64,000 bases of DNA from positions 12,276,001-12,340,000 of the forward strand of contig NZ_CP107853.1 of NCBI RefSeq assembly GCF_036013525.1. Direction: 5' to 3'. Below, in pieces: positions 43,187-52,032 of this stretch. The stretch is from Nonomuraea sp. NBC_00507. Its GTDB lineage: Bacteria > Actinomycetota > Actinomycetes > Streptosporangiales > Streptosporangiaceae. A program made the position numbers and the translations under genes. Each line of letters opens with the position of its first letter. Position 1 is the stretch's first letter. The notes beneath the pieces are model-generated. The model was not told where the DNA came from. It worked only from the letters and a program-made list of their open reading frames with translations, and ran no database searches.

Positions 43187-45130
43187 CTAAGCCCACTCCT
43201 CGTTTGTTATCTCGGTGACGTCGTCGTTGACGTTGATGTTGGGCATGCAGGGATCCGGTTTGGGTACGATCTTCGAGAACTGGATCCAGATGAGCTGGAT
43301 GGGCACTTGCAGGCCGCCCCCGCTCACCACGGACGTCGAGGCCTGCATGGCCGTACCGGTCGGAACCGCTGTTACGGGAGCGCAGGGATCCCCGTTGGGG
43401 GTGTTCGTTGCCCCACCAGTGCCACCCGATTCGCCAGTGCCGCCCGTGCCACCAGTGCCGCCCGTGCCACCAGTGCCGCCGCCCGTGCCGCCAGTGCCGC
43501 CAGAGCCGTCCGAGCCACCCGAGCCACCCGAGCCACCCGAGCCACCGGAACCACCCGAGCCGCCAGAGCCACCCGAGCCACCCGTGCCACCCGTGCCGCC
43601 GCCAGTGCCACCCGAGCCGCTCGTCTCTCCGGTCGGGTAGGTGTACGTGGCGGGAATCCAGCTGTACCCCGGATCACTGCCATAACCGCCGCCGCTGCCG
43701 CCGCTCACCACCGGTGCCCCCGGAATCGCCGGCAGCGGGATCGGATCGGTCACCACGGTCACCGGGAAGTTGGTCGTACCGTTCGGGCCGATGTAATGGC
43801 AGACGCTGTCCACGTCACTCCCGTCGCACATCAGCTCCGGGTGAGCGCGTGCCCATTCTTCGAACGCCCGCTCGCCGTCCGGGTCCTCCACCCATGCCCG
43901 CGGATTGGTGTTGACGTGAGTGAAGTCGGGCCCGTCCGGGAAGAGGTCCGGGAACTCGCGGGCCATGAAGCTCGCCAGCGCCTTGCCGATTGCCACGGCG
44001 CCCGGCTCGTTGGGGTGGAAGCTCTCCTGATTAATCTTGAAAAGCTTATTCACCCCCAAGAGCGTGTACCGAGTCTTCAGCCCGTTGAAGTACGAATCCG
44101 GCTGGCCAAGTTCATGACCGGCCACCGCGCTGGGGACGTTCGGTCCCGGCGCGTTCGGGTTGAACACGTGGACCTTGATGTGCGGAAACCTGACGCGGAA
44201 CCGCTCGACCGCGTCTGTGATCGCTTTGTTCACTGCGACCGCGAACGGATACATCTCGTCCAGGGCGGCGCCTGTGATCTGCTTCGTGTCGGCGTTGCCG
44301 GACGCCTTGACAGCCAACGGGTAGAGCGCCACGACGATCTCCGCCTTTGTCGCCTTCGCACTCGTGTCCACCAGGGCCTGTTCGACGTTCTGAGAGACCT
44401 GCGGCATCCGCTTCGTCAGCTTTTTCACCTCGAGCCTGACGTCGCGCGCCTGGTGCTTGTACGCCTCCGGGTCGTGGATGTCCTCATCGGCACCACCTAC
44501 GTAGTGGGCCGCGATCGCGGTCGCCAGCAGCGACCCGAAGCCGGCGTCGTTGCCGCCGAGCCCGAAATAGACGATGTCGGAGTCCTGGGGAACGCCATTG
44601 ATCTGGGGCGGGTTACGCACCACGGTGCAATTCTTGTCTTCGCAATGCGGGCTCATGAGATGTTTGGTCTCAGCCCCCGACGACGCGTTGAAGTGCATCT
44701 CGTCGGCGCCCCAGGTGGAGCGGATCTCGACGGGCCGAATCGTGTACGTGCCGACGGGATAGCGGCCCTGCTGCAGAAAGGCCCATGCCAGGTGAGCCGG
44801 CGCATAGCCGGACTGATGCCGCCAGTCCTCGGGGCCCGGGTACCCAACGTAGACGCTGTCATGGCTCGCACCTTCACCACTCGTGTAGCTATCGCCGACC
44901 ACCGCAATTTTGTACTTCCGCTTCGTCGGCGTGGGTGTGGGCGTCGGCGCGATGGTCGGAGGGGGCGTGGGGAACGTCGGGACGGGCTTGAGCGTCGGCT
45001 TGGTCGGCGGCGGCGCTACAACAGGCGGCCCGGCAATCGCCGGAGCACTGGCCAGCATGATCGCGACAAGGGCGGCCACAAGCGCTGTCAGGGCCAGCCG
45101 CCATCGCCGTAATCGGCGGGGAGGTCGCAT
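43187..45130 (-). CDS. secreted SGNH esterase/lipase with Gly-rich repeat region
   Basis: 647 aa from ATG 45130 (AGGAAGG 7 nt upstream; TTG 45136 is less likely). A signal peptide (1-33) is followed by a Pro/Thr-rich linker (35-70). The SGNH domain (about 72-400) has Ser81 in VVGDSYTSGEGAS, block III GGND, and the catalytic His in SFHPNEPG. It resembles the actinobacterial secreted SGNH esterases. A tract of GSG/GTG repeats (about 503-575) connects to a C-terminal strand-rich domain of about 75 residues with two Cys residues. The repeats may span the wall. Substrate unknown. Confidence 0.87.
   Translation of the reverse strand: MRPPRRLRRWRLALTALVAALVAIMLASAPAIAGPPVVAPPPTKPTLKPVPTFPTPPPTIAPTPTPTPTKRKYKIAVVGDSYTSGEGASHDSVYVGYPGPEDWRHQSGYAPAHLAWAFLQQGRYPVGTYTIRPVEIRSTWGADEMHFNASSGAETKHLMSPHCEDKNCTVVRNPPQINGVPQDSDIVYFGLGGNDAGFGSLLATAIAAHYVGGADEDIHDPEAYKHQARDVRLEVKKLTKRMPQVSQNVEQALVDTSAKATKAEIVVALYPLAVKASGNADTKQITGAALDEMYPFAVAVNKAITDAVERFRVRFPHIKVHVFNPNAPGPNVPSAVAGHELGQPDSYFNGLKTRYTLLGVNKLFKINQESFHPNEPGAVAIGKALASFMAREFPDLFPDGPDFTHVNTNPRAWVEDPDGERAFEEWARAHPELMCDGSDVDSVCHYIGPNGTTNFPVTVVTDPIPLPAIPGAPVVSGGSGGGYGSDPGYSWIPATYTYPTGETSGSGGTGGGTGGTGGSGGSGGSGGSGGSGGSGGSGGSDGSGGTGGTGGGTGGTGGTGGTGGTGESGGTGGATNTPNGDPCAPVTAVPTGTAMQASTSVVSGGGLQVPIQLIWIQFSKIVPKPDPCMPNINVNDDVTEITNEEWA
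43408..43626. repeat. in-frame GSG/GTG coding minisatellite
   Basis: About 220 bp of tandem 9-bp-like units (GGC/GGT with AGC/ACT) inside the SGNH esterase gene encode an alternating Gly-Ser-Gly and Gly-Thr-Gly linker. Such tracts can change length by slippage and give size variants of the linker without frame loss, because the units are multiples of three. Confidence 0.8.
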
Positions 45131-45142
45131 GGACAAGCCTTC

Positions 45143-45563
45143 CTATCGTGGGGTCGAAACGGGCGTGCCTTGCTGCACGATCATCCGCCGCCACGCGACC
45201 GCTAACATCAGGTGCTCCCCACCCGACCACCCCGACATCCACCGACGGAAGCCATCGCCCCAGGCGCCGGGCCCGACCTGGCCGTCGGCGCCATAAGGCG
45301 AATCGTGGGTCCCGCCGCCGGAATCGGTGCGGATCAGTGCCCGCCGCTTGCGGTGCTTCCGCTTGGATAGCTGAGACGGTGCCAGCGAGGTGGCCACGAG
45401 CGTCGCCAGGTACTCGTTGCCGACTTGCGCCAACGTGAGGACCTCGGTCGGCTGAGTAGGACCCGGTCAGGCCGTCGCGGCGGCCGCCCTCGCGCCAGCG
45501 GACTCGGTAGGAGACGGAGCCGTCCTTCTTCTTCCTGTAGTCGATGCCTTCGGCCTTTGCCAC
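45143..45563 (-). pseudogene. degenerate tyrosine recombinase (integrase) remnant
   Basis: From GTG 45563 a frame encodes DYRKKKDGSVSYRVRWREGG, an arm-binding N-terminus of phage-type integrases. Near 45445 the sense continues only in another frame: TEVLTLAQVGNEYLATLVAT, then QLSKRKHRKRR, like a core-binding domain. The catalytic Arg-His-Arg-Tyr domain is missing; the SGNH esterase starts at 45130. A frameshift plus truncation is therefore likely. Its place next to the tmRNA 3' end, a classic integration target, supports the call. Confidence 0.65.
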
Positions 45564-45667
45564 GGAACCTTCTGTCCCTTCGTCGGGGGCGGTTCCGCGA
45601 ACGTAGGCACCGACCTGGGCTTACGCCCCCGTCCGATGGCCCGTGCGTCCATGCTGCGTCCACGAAC

Positions 45668-45717
45668 AAAAAAAACCGCCCCTGCCTGTCGATGTTCCGA
45701 CAGGTCAGAGGCGGTTT
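45668..45717 (-). terminator. Rho-independent terminator of tmRNA
   Basis: On the minus strand AAACCGCC...GGCGGTTT encloses a second stem (CCTGTCG/CGACAGG with a 6-nt loop), and a run of eight T residues follows. It begins 5 nt after the CCA end of the tmRNA. This is the clearest intrinsic terminator in the window. Confidence 0.92.
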
Positions 45718-45721
45718 AATC

Positions 45722-46105
45722 TGGTGGAGGTGGCGGGAATCGAACCCGCGTCCTTCAACCCCAAGTCAGGGCTTCTCCGGGCGCAGCCTGCTGTGCTTTT
45801 CTCGGCCCCGGCGATCACGCAGGCGAGTCGCCGACGGGCCCAGCCACTGTTTGGTTTCCCGATCTCCCCCGTGGCCGGGTCGATCGGTTGAGCCTTCTAG
45901 CGATGCCAGATCCCGGGCCGAAGGCACTCCCGGGCTGACAGTGGTTTCGCTGCTTAGGCAGCGAGGGCCAGGGAGTCCCTGGCCGCCACAGTGCTCTTGG
46001 AATTGGCACTTGTTGTTTGCGGTCACAGGATTAACGAGGTTATGTCCGCAGTCCTCGGCCCGCTTCACCTGGCTTGCAAAGTCGAAGTCGAAGCCAGTCA
46101 CCCCC
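45722..46105 (-). ncRNA. ssrA: transfer-messenger RNA
   Basis: 384 nt. The 5' end GGGGGTG pairs with the 3' end CACCTCC before A-CCA to form the 7-bp acceptor stem. The T-arm GGTTCGATTCCC is near the 3' end. The tag frame starts at GCC 46007 and ends with TAA at 45956-45954, encoding ANSKSTVAARDSLALAA. The ALAA end is the usual protease signal. Reading from the earlier GCA (46020) gives no stop at the expected place, so that resume codon is rejected. tmRNA with SmpB, encoded about 2 kb upstream on the same strand, rescues stalled ribosomes. Confidence 0.96.
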
Positions 46106-46417
46106 TGTGCAGTTGTCAACACGCCCTCCGTGGAAGGCGCGCAACATGAATCTACAGGGGACAACGCCCTCAACGCCACCTTAATTCCCCATGGCGAAAC
46201 CCCCGGGAGAGTGGCACAGCAGCTCGCGCTCCCGGGGGCCGACCGGCAGGGTCGAGCCGGTCCGGACGGCAGGACTTCCCCCGAGATGAAGTCCTGATCT
46301 CATCACGGCGACTGGATCCGCAACCCCCCGAGCGGGCCCAGTCACTCAGTAAGACGCCACCGCGGCCCCGGTTGGTTGCTCAGCGTCGCGACATTTTCAC
46401 GGTGAGCTCACCACGGC
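46106..46417. other. intergenic region with two strong hairpins
   Basis: No gene is visible in this gap between the PBP-like gene and the tmRNA. CCCCCGGGAG (46200-46209) pairs perfectly with CTCCCGGGGG (46229-46238) around a 19-nt loop. AGGACTTC (46271-46278) pairs with GAAGTCCT (46288-46295) around a 9-nt loop. They may end the PBP-like transcript or form part of a processed leader. TTGACA (minus strand, about 46120) lies too near the mature tmRNA 5' end to be its -35. TAGATT at about 46156 is a possible -10 of a longer precursor. Confidence 0.45.
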
Positions 46418-48277
46418 TCACGACGGGTCCTGCAGGGCCTGGAAAAAGCCGCCCGCGACCGCCGACGCGTTGTAGTTCTTCGACAACACCGCAACGGCCA
46501 CGTCCCCCTGCCAGCCGACGAACCACGTCAGCTGGTCCCCGGCCGTCGCCGTCACCCCGTAGACCTTGCCCTTGCCCGCCTGAGCGGGCGTGCCGAAGGC
46601 GCCGGCCCGCATCATCGGCCTGAGCGCCGCGAGCACCCGCGGATCAACGGGCACAGGGGCGGGCTGGGTGATGGGCGCGGTCTCGACCGACGGGTCGGGC
46701 GACTTGGGGTCGGTGACGAGCACGGGCGAGCGCCAGGTGCCCGAGGACACCGCCGCGGCCACCAGTGCCATGCCCAGCGGGCTCACCTCGACGTTCTGGC
46801 CCGCGATCGCCTTGGCCTTGTCGGCGTCGCTGGACAACTTGGGGAACGAGCCGCTGAACGACTTCAGCGGCAGCCGCCACGGCTGGCCCACGCCGAACGC
46901 CTCGGCGCTCTTGCGCAGCTCGTCGGCCTCGACGCGGCGGGCGAGCGAGGCCAGGGCGGTGACGCAGCCCTTGGCGAAGTTGTCCTGGAACGTGGCCGAC
47001 GTCGTGCTGCCGGCCGCCTGACCGGCGGCCACGAACCTGGCACCGCCGACCGTGCGTTCCTGCGGGCAGTCCAGCCGCTGCTTGGGGTCCATCCCGGCCC
47101 TGACCAGCGCGTCCGCGGCAACGATCGAGAATGCCGTGCCCGCCGGGTATTTGCCGGCCAGCGCGTCCTTCTCCTGATGCATGCCGCCGTGGGTGGCCAC
47201 CGCGCGGATCTCGCCGGTCTTCCGGTCCACGGCCACCAGCGCGCTCGTGTCGCTGTCGGCCACCGCCTGCTCGGCCGCCGCCTGGATGCCGCGGTCGATG
47301 GTGGTCTGCACCGACACGTTCTGCCGGCCCGGCCACTCCTCCAACAGGGCGGCCTGCTTGCCGGTCTTGAGGTCGAGCGTGATCACCCTCGTCTGCGTGG
47401 AGCCGGTCAGGTAGCTCTGGTAGGCCTGCTGCAGCCCGCTCTTGCCCACCGAGTCACCGGCCCGCTGCGGGCCGCCGAGCTTCTGCTCGTATTCAGGGGT
47501 GAGCGCGCTGACGGTGCCGACGATCTGCCGGGGAGCGTCGGGGTTGACGGGCTGGTCCTGCTTCTGGGTCTCGATCTCCGAGATGTCGTCGAGCCTGGGC
47601 TTCATCTTCTGATAGAGCGAGCCGCCGAACGTGACCAGCGGCACGAACTTGTCGGGCGGCGAGGAGCGGATGCGGCTCAGCAGCCGGTCCTGGGCGTATC
47701 CCGTGATCTCCGACAACCTCGCGACGACCTCTTCAGCCTGATCGCCCAGCTTGGCCGGATAGACGCCGACGCTGTAGACCACGGAGTCGGTCTGCAGCGC
47801 CTCGCCGGTCCAGTCGACCACCGGCTGGCGCGGTTTGGGATCGATGTCGACCGCGAACCGCTGCCCCTGCTTCAGCTCCGGATGCAGCACCGAGGGCGAC
47901 CAGCGCACCTTCCACGCGCCGTCGACCAGGTGGAGCGGCAACATCCCGTCGTACTGCCAGAGCGGGTTGTTCTCGCCCAGGTCGACCTCGGCGCGGAAGG
48001 CGGCCGTGGACTCGTCGCCGTTCATGCTCAAGTTTTTGATCTTGAAGCGGAACGAGGCCGCGTCCAGCTCCAACTTGGCGTCGGACAGGGCCTTGCGTAC
48101 GGTCGCCTGATCGCCGTCGGTGCGTCCCGCGGCCAGGTCGTAGTCCTCCGTCTGCCAGCCCACGAGGAAGTCGCGCACCGCGTCGTGCGGCGACGGCTCC
48201 TCGAAGCAGCCGGTCAGCATCGTGCACGCGACCGCCAGGGTGGCGGTCGCGGAGAGCGTGCGGCGCAGGCGTCTCAT
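46418..48277 (-). CDS. PBP-like lipoprotein with degenerate transpeptidase motifs
   Basis: 619 aa from ATG 48277, 7 nt after smpB. The lipobox MLTGC gives Cys24. Residues 30-140 are an NTF2/MecA_N-like domain and 150-290 a PBP dimerisation-like region. Residues 295-615 have the class B penicillin-binding fold (VSVQTTIDRGIQAAAEQAV, then DRKTGEIRAV). The active-site motifs are all altered. SxxK is TAFS at 381-384 in YPAGTAFSIV. SxN is GCV at 437-439. KTG is VTA at 575-577 in YGVTATAG. It is probably not a transpeptidase and may act as a wall-binding or regulatory protein. It may share a transcript with smpB. Confidence 0.83.
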   Translation of the reverse strand: MRRLRRTLSATATLAVACTMLTGCFEEPSPHDAVRDFLVGWQTEDYDLAAGRTDGDQATVRKALSDAKLELDAASFRFKIKNLSMNGDESTAAFRAEVDLGENNPLWQYDGMLPLHLVDGAWKVRWSPSVLHPELKQGQRFAVDIDPKPRQPVVDWTGEALQTDSVVYSVGVYPAKLGDQAEEVVARLSEITGYAQDRLLSRIRSSPPDKFVPLVTFGGSLYQKMKPRLDDISEIETQKQDQPVNPDAPRQIVGTVSALTPEYEQKLGGPQRAGDSVGKSGLQQAYQSYLTGSTQTRVITLDLKTGKQAALLEEWPGRQNVSVQTTIDRGIQAAAEQAVADSDTSALVAVDRKTGEIRAVATHGGMHQEKDALAGKYPAGTAFSIVAADALVRAGMDPKQRLDCPQERTVGGARFVAAGQAAGSTTSATFQDNFAKGCVTALASLARRVEADELRKSAEAFGVGQPWRLPLKSFSGSFPKLSSDADKAKAIAGQNVEVSPLGMALVAAAVSSGTWRSPVLVTDPKSPDPSVETAPITQPAPVPVDPRVLAALRPMMRAGAFGTPAQAGKGKVYGVTATAGDQLTWFVGWQGDVAVAVLSKNYNASAVAGGFFQALQDPS

Positions 48278-48284
48278 GCCGATC

Positions 48285-48752
48285 TCATCGGTTGCGGTGG
48301 CGCAGGGCGCGGGCCATCTCCCGTTTGGCCTGCTGCTCCGCCAGCGACTGCCGCTTGTCCCAGTCCTTCTTGCCTCGGGCGAGACCGATCTCGACCTTGG
48401 CGCGGCCGTCCTTGAAATAGAGCGCCAGCGGCACGATCGTGAGCCCGCCTTCCTTGGTTTTGGCGGCGAGCTTGTCGATCTCCTTGCGGTGCAGCAGCAG
48501 CTTGCGCTTGCGGCGGGCGGCGTGGTTGGTCCACGTGCCCTGCGCATATTCGGGAATGTGCACGTTGAGCAGCCACGCTTCGTTGCCGTCGATGCTGGCG
48601 TAGCCGTCGACGAGCGAGGCGCGGCCCTCGCGGAGCGACTTCACCTCGGTGCCCTGCAGCACGAGACCCGCCTCGAAGGTGTCTTCGACGTGGTAGTCGT
48701 GCCGAGCACGTTTGTTCTGGGCGATGACCTTCCGCCCGGTCTCACGTGGCAT
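48285..48752 (-). CDS. smpB: SsrA-binding protein SmpB
   Basis: 155 aa from ATG 48752. The sequence has the SmpB hallmarks: [28 protein letters not shown], and HIPEYAQG. The basic C-terminal tail (KKDWDKRQ...ALRHRNR) reaches into the ribosomal mRNA channel. It binds the tRNA-like domain of tmRNA and is essential for trans-translation. The ssrA gene lies about 2.2 kb downstream on the same strand, separated by the PBP-like gene. It starts 48 nt after the ftsX stop. Confidence 0.97.
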   Translation of the reverse strand: MPRETGRKVIAQNKRARHDYHVEDTFEAGLVLQGTEVKSLREGRASLVDGYASIDGNEAWLLNVHIPEYAQGTWTNHAARRKRKLLLHRKEIDKLAAKTKEGGLTIVPLALYFKDGRAKVEIGLARGKKDWDKRQSLAEQQAKREMARALRHRNR

Positions 48753-48800
48753 GCTTCGACTTTACCGGCGATCCTCCGTACCTCGGGTACGTCGCGGCGG

Positions 48801-49709
48801 CTACACCCGAAGGTAGCGGCGGAGCGTGACGAACGAAGCCAGGATACAGATGAACACACCGATGATCATGGTGTACGTGATCGTCTGCGCCACGGTGTCC
48901 CAGCCCAGCTGAGCGGTCGCATCGCCGAAGAACTTGCCGAGCTCCTCGAACAGCAGGACCTTGGTCACGATCAGGATGACCGCGGCGAACACGCCACCGA
49001 TCAGGCCCGCGATCACGCCCTCCATGACGAACGGCAGCTGGATGTAGAGGTTGGACGCGCCGACCAGCCGCATGATGCCCGTCTCTCTGCGCCGGTTGAA
49101 CGCCGAGAGCCGGACCGTGTTGCCGATCAGCAGCGCCGCGGCGAGCACCAGGGTGATCGCGACGCCCAGCGCGTAGAAGGCGAGCTTGTCGAGCATCTGG
49201 AAGAACGGCCCGATCAGCTGCTTGTGGTCGGTCACCTGCGAGACGCCCGGCTGGCCCTGGACCGCCTGGATGATGGGCTGGTAGTTGTCCGGGTCGGCGA
49301 CCTTGATGCGGAACGACTGCGGCATGTCCTCGACCTGGGTGGCCTTGACCAGAGCCGGATTGGAGGCGTAGGCCTCCTGGAAGTTCTGGTAAGCCGTGTC
49401 CTGGTTCTCGAAGAAGACGTCCTTGACCCCTTGGGTGCCCCGGATGTGCGCCTCGAGCGCCTTGATCTGGGTCTGCGTGATCGCCTTGCCGTTGCACGCC
49501 GGCATGGCGGTCCCCTTGTTGCACAGGAAGACCGAGACCTCGACCTTGTCGCCCCAATAGCCCTTCATCAAGCCGACCTGGGCGTTGATCATCAAGCCGA
49601 CGCCCAGCATCGCCATTCCGACCGCCACGGTGATGATGACCGCGATCGTCATGGTCAGGTTGCGACGGAGGCCGATCCAGACCTCGGAGAAGATGAAATT
49701 CGCCCGCAT
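48801..49709 (-). CDS. ftsX: cell division ABC transporter membrane subunit FtsX
   Basis: 302 aa from ATG 49709. The N-terminal cytoplasmic segment, first helix (IAVIITVAVGMAMLGVGLM) and a 120-residue outer loop are followed by three helices, the FtsX topology. FNRRRETGIMRLVGAS is the coupling motif facing FtsE. With FtsE it converts ATP hydrolysis into activation of wall hydrolases at division. The outer loop has two Cys (LCNKG, PACNG), possibly a disulphide. Order ftsE-ftsX-smpB is conserved in actinobacteria. Confidence 0.96.
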   Translation of the reverse strand: MRANFIFSEVWIGLRRNLTMTIAVIITVAVGMAMLGVGLMINAQVGLMKGYWGDKVEVSVFLCNKGTAMPACNGKAITQTQIKALEAHIRGTQGVKDVFFENQDTAYQNFQEAYASNPALVKATQVEDMPQSFRIKVADPDNYQPIIQAVQGQPGVSQVTDHKQLIGPFFQMLDKLAFYALGVAITLVLAAALLIGNTVRLSAFNRRRETGIMRLVGASNLYIQLPFVMEGVIAGLIGGVFAAVILIVTKVLLFEELGKFFGDATAQLGWDTVAQTITYTMIIGVFICILASFVTLRRYLRV

Positions 49710-49729
49710 GTTGTGTCTGCAGCTCCCTG

Positions 49730-50419
49730 TCAGTACGCCTGGCCGTAAACGCCACGCGACTGGTCACGGACGATCTTGCCGTCCTCCAGCTCCACGACAC
49801 GCTTGCGCATGGAGTCGACGATGGCCGCGTCGTGCGTGGCCATGACGACCGTGGTGCCAGTCCTGTTGATGCGGTCGAGCACCTTCATGATGCCGATGCT
49901 CGTCGCGGGGTCGATGTTGCCCGTGGGCTCGTCGGCCAACAGGATCATCGGCCGGTTGACGAACGCGCGGGCCATGGCGACGCGTTGCTGCTCGCCGCCG
50001 GACAGCTCGTCGGGCATGCGGTGGGCCTTGCCTTCGAGGCCCACCAGCTCGATGACCTCGGGCACCACCTTGCGGATGAACCGCCGGGGCTTGCCGATGA
50101 CCTCGAGGGCGAACGCCACGTTCTCGTAGACGTTCTTGTTCGGCAGGAGCCTGAAGTCCTGGAAGACGCAGCCGATGCGGCGGCGCAGGTGCGGCACCTT
50201 GAAGTTGGAGAGGCGGGCCAGATCCTTCCCCGCGACGTGAATCGCGCCGGAGTTGGGCCGCTCCTCCTTCAGGATCAGACGCAGGAACGTGGACTTGCCT
50301 GACCCCGAAGGGCCGACGAGGAACACGAACTCGCCCTTGTCCACGTCAACGGAGACGTGGTCGAGAGCGGGCCGGTTCTGGTTCGCGTAGACCTTGGTGA
50401 CATTATCGAAATGGATCAC
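49730..50419 (-). CDS. ftsE: cell division ATP-binding protein FtsE
   Basis: 229 aa from ATG 50419. Walker [10 protein letters not shown] (about 36-44), Q-loop [11 protein letters not shown], signature [10 protein letters not shown], Walker [11 protein letters not shown] and the switch ATHD are all intact. It is the ATPase of the FtsEX complex on the inner face of the membrane. It ends 20 nt before ftsX. The upstream 202-bp gap to the zinc-ribbon gene must hold its promoter and is shared with that divergent gene. Confidence 0.97.
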   Translation of the reverse strand: MIHFDNVTKVYANQNRPALDHVSVDVDKGEFVFLVGPSGSGKSTFLRLILKEERPNSGAIHVAGKDLARLSNFKVPHLRRRIGCVFQDFRLLPNKNVYENVAFALEVIGKPRRFIRKVVPEVIELVGLEGKAHRMPDELSGGEQQRVAMARAFVNRPMILLADEPTGNIDPATSIGIMKVLDRINRTGTTVVMATHDAAIVDSMRKRVVELEDGKIVRDQSRGVYGQAY

Positions 50420-50621
50420 GAGAGCATCACGGCATGCCAGTCTAGGGGTCAGGACGGAAGCGAGGGTGGCACATGCCCACTTCCCGCCGCTGGCCGATCG
50501 GGGACCTCGTCTTTACTGATGATCGACGTTCCGATTGGCCAGAGCACAGTCTAGGGGGAAGACTGGCATGGAACGTCCATAACGGAAACAAAACGATTGT
50601 GCGGCTACACTTGGGGCTGTC

Positions 50622-50813
50622 ATGAGTTGTGAACACCTCGTATGCGCGCAGTGCGCCCACCCCGTGATCGAGGGACGCTGCGCCCTCTGCCGCGCCAACA
50701 GAGAGCGGATGCACCACCACGGCTTCGCCGGGCTGTCACCCGCCCTCATCATCCTGCTGCTCGTCGTCCTGCTCTTCGCGAGCCTGGCGCTCAAGCACCT
50801 CAGCGGGCTCTAG
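50622..50813 (+). CDS. zinc-ribbon single-helix micro-protein
   Basis: 63 aa from ATG 50622. Four Cys (3, 8, 11, 20, with Cys23 also near) and clustered His give a probable zinc knuckle (CEHLVCAQCAHP, then GRCALC). A C-terminal membrane helix covers about 39-60 (ALIILLLVVLLFASLALKHL). Similar micro-proteins are common between prfB and ftsE in actinobacteria; function unknown. TACACT at 50606-50611 is a possible -10. The gene interrupts the prfB-ftsE order on the opposite strand. Confidence 0.75.
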   Translation: MSCEHLVCAQCAHPVIEGRCALCRANRERMHHHGFAGLSPALIILLLVVLLFASLALKHLSGL

Positions 50814-50817
50814 GGCC

Positions 50818-51936
50818 CTAGGACTCCGCCCCCGACTCCTGCCGCCGCATCCAGCGGATCTCCGACTCGATGAACCCGTCGAGGTCGCCGTCCAGCACGG
50901 CCGACGGGTTGCCTGCCTCGGTGCCCGTGCGCAGGTCCTTGACGATCTGGTAGGGGTGCAGCACGTAGTTGCGGATCTGCGTGCCCCACGACGTGGTCGT
51001 CGCGCCACGCAGCTCCGACATCTTCTCCGCCTCCTCCTGCCGCTTGCGCTCGAGCAGCTTGGCCTGGAGCACGTTCATCGCGCTGGCGCGGTTTTGCAAC
51101 TGCGAACGCTCGTTCTGGCAGGAGACGACGATGCCGGACGGCAGGTGCGTGATCCGCACGGCCGAGTCGGTCGTGTTGACGCCCTGGCCGCCGGGGCCGC
51201 TCGAGCGGTAGACGTCGATGCGGAGCTCGTCCTCGTTGATGTCGATGTGGTCGGTCTGCTCGACGACCGGCACGATGTCCACACCGGCGAACGACGTCTG
51301 CCTGCGCCCCTGGTTGTCGAACGGGCTGATGCGGACCAGACGGTGGGTGCCGTGCTCGCCACGCAGCGTGCCGTAGGCATAGGGCGCCTTGATCGTGAAC
51401 GTGGCCGACTTGATGCCGGCCTCCTCCGCGTAGGAGGTGTCGTAGACCTCTGTGGCGTAGCCCTTGCGCTCGGCCCACCGCAGATACATCCGGAACAGCA
51501 TCTCCGCCCAGTCGGCGGCGTCCACGCCGCCGGCCTGTGAGTTGATCGTGACCAGTGCCTCGCGGGCGTCGTATTCGCCCGAGAGCAGGGTGCGTACCTC
51601 GAGCGCGCCGATATCGGACTTGAGCGACTCGAGCTCCTTGTCAGCCTCGGCGCGCGTGTCGTCGTCGCTCTCCTCGGCCGCCAGCTCGTAGAGGACGGTC
51701 AGGTCGTCGAGGCGGCGCGCGACGCCCTCGACGCGGTTGAGCTCTCCCTGGAGATGGGAGAGCTTGCTCGTGACCTTCTGGGCCTGCTCAGGGTCGTCCC
51801 AGAGGTCGGGCGCGGCAACCTGCTGCTCCAGCTCTGCGATCTGCTTGCGCAGCGCGTCGAGGTCGAGCACGTCCTGGATGCTGCGGACCGTGCCCGCGAG
51901 CTCGTTGATCTCTTCTGCCGGATCGATGCCTGCCAC
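50818..51936 (-). CDS. prfB: peptide chain release factor 2
   Basis: 372 aa from ATG 51936. The codon-recognition tripeptide SPF (204-206, RISPFDNQG) identifies RF2, which reads UGA and UAA. The catalytic GGQ (249-251, SGPGGQGVN) is intact. The N-terminal helices run without break ([14 protein letters not shown]), so there is no programmed frameshift as in E. coli. It terminates translation and lies upstream of ftsE on the same strand. Confidence 0.97.
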   Translation of the reverse strand: MAGIDPAEEINELAGTVRSIQDVLDLDALRKQIAELEQQVAAPDLWDDPEQAQKVTSKLSHLQGELNRVEGVARRLDDLTVLYELAAEESDDDTRAEADKELESLKSDIGALEVRTLLSGEYDAREALVTINSQAGGVDAADWAEMLFRMYLRWAERKGYATEVYDTSYAEEAGIKSATFTIKAPYAYGTLRGEHGTHRLVRISPFDNQGRRQTSFAGVDIVPVVEQTDHIDINEDELRIDVYRSSGPGGQGVNTTDSAVRITHLPSGIVVSCQNERSQLQNRASAMNVLQAKLLERKRQEEAEKMSELRGATTTSWGTQIRNYVLHPYQIVKDLRTGTEAGNPSAVLDGDLDGFIESEIRWMRRQESGAES

Positions 51937-52032
51937 GTCTCCCTAGGGTACGCGCCTCGCGGGAGAACTCCGTCCTCCAACCCGGGACCCGCCCAAGGCG
52001 TCGCCTTCCCGCGCACCCAATACGATGGCGAC

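Noticed and set aside
43408..43626. CRISPR-like regular repeats
   Set aside because: Units are short, contiguous and encode Gly-Ser/Gly-Thr in frame; no spacers and no cas genes.
45957..46020. tmRNA tag starting at GCA 46020
   Set aside because: That frame reads through the expected stop and does not end in ALAA.
51860..51936. Programmed +1 frameshift in prfB
   Set aside because: The RF2 reading frame is continuous from ATG through the N-terminal helices; no in-frame stop near codon 25.
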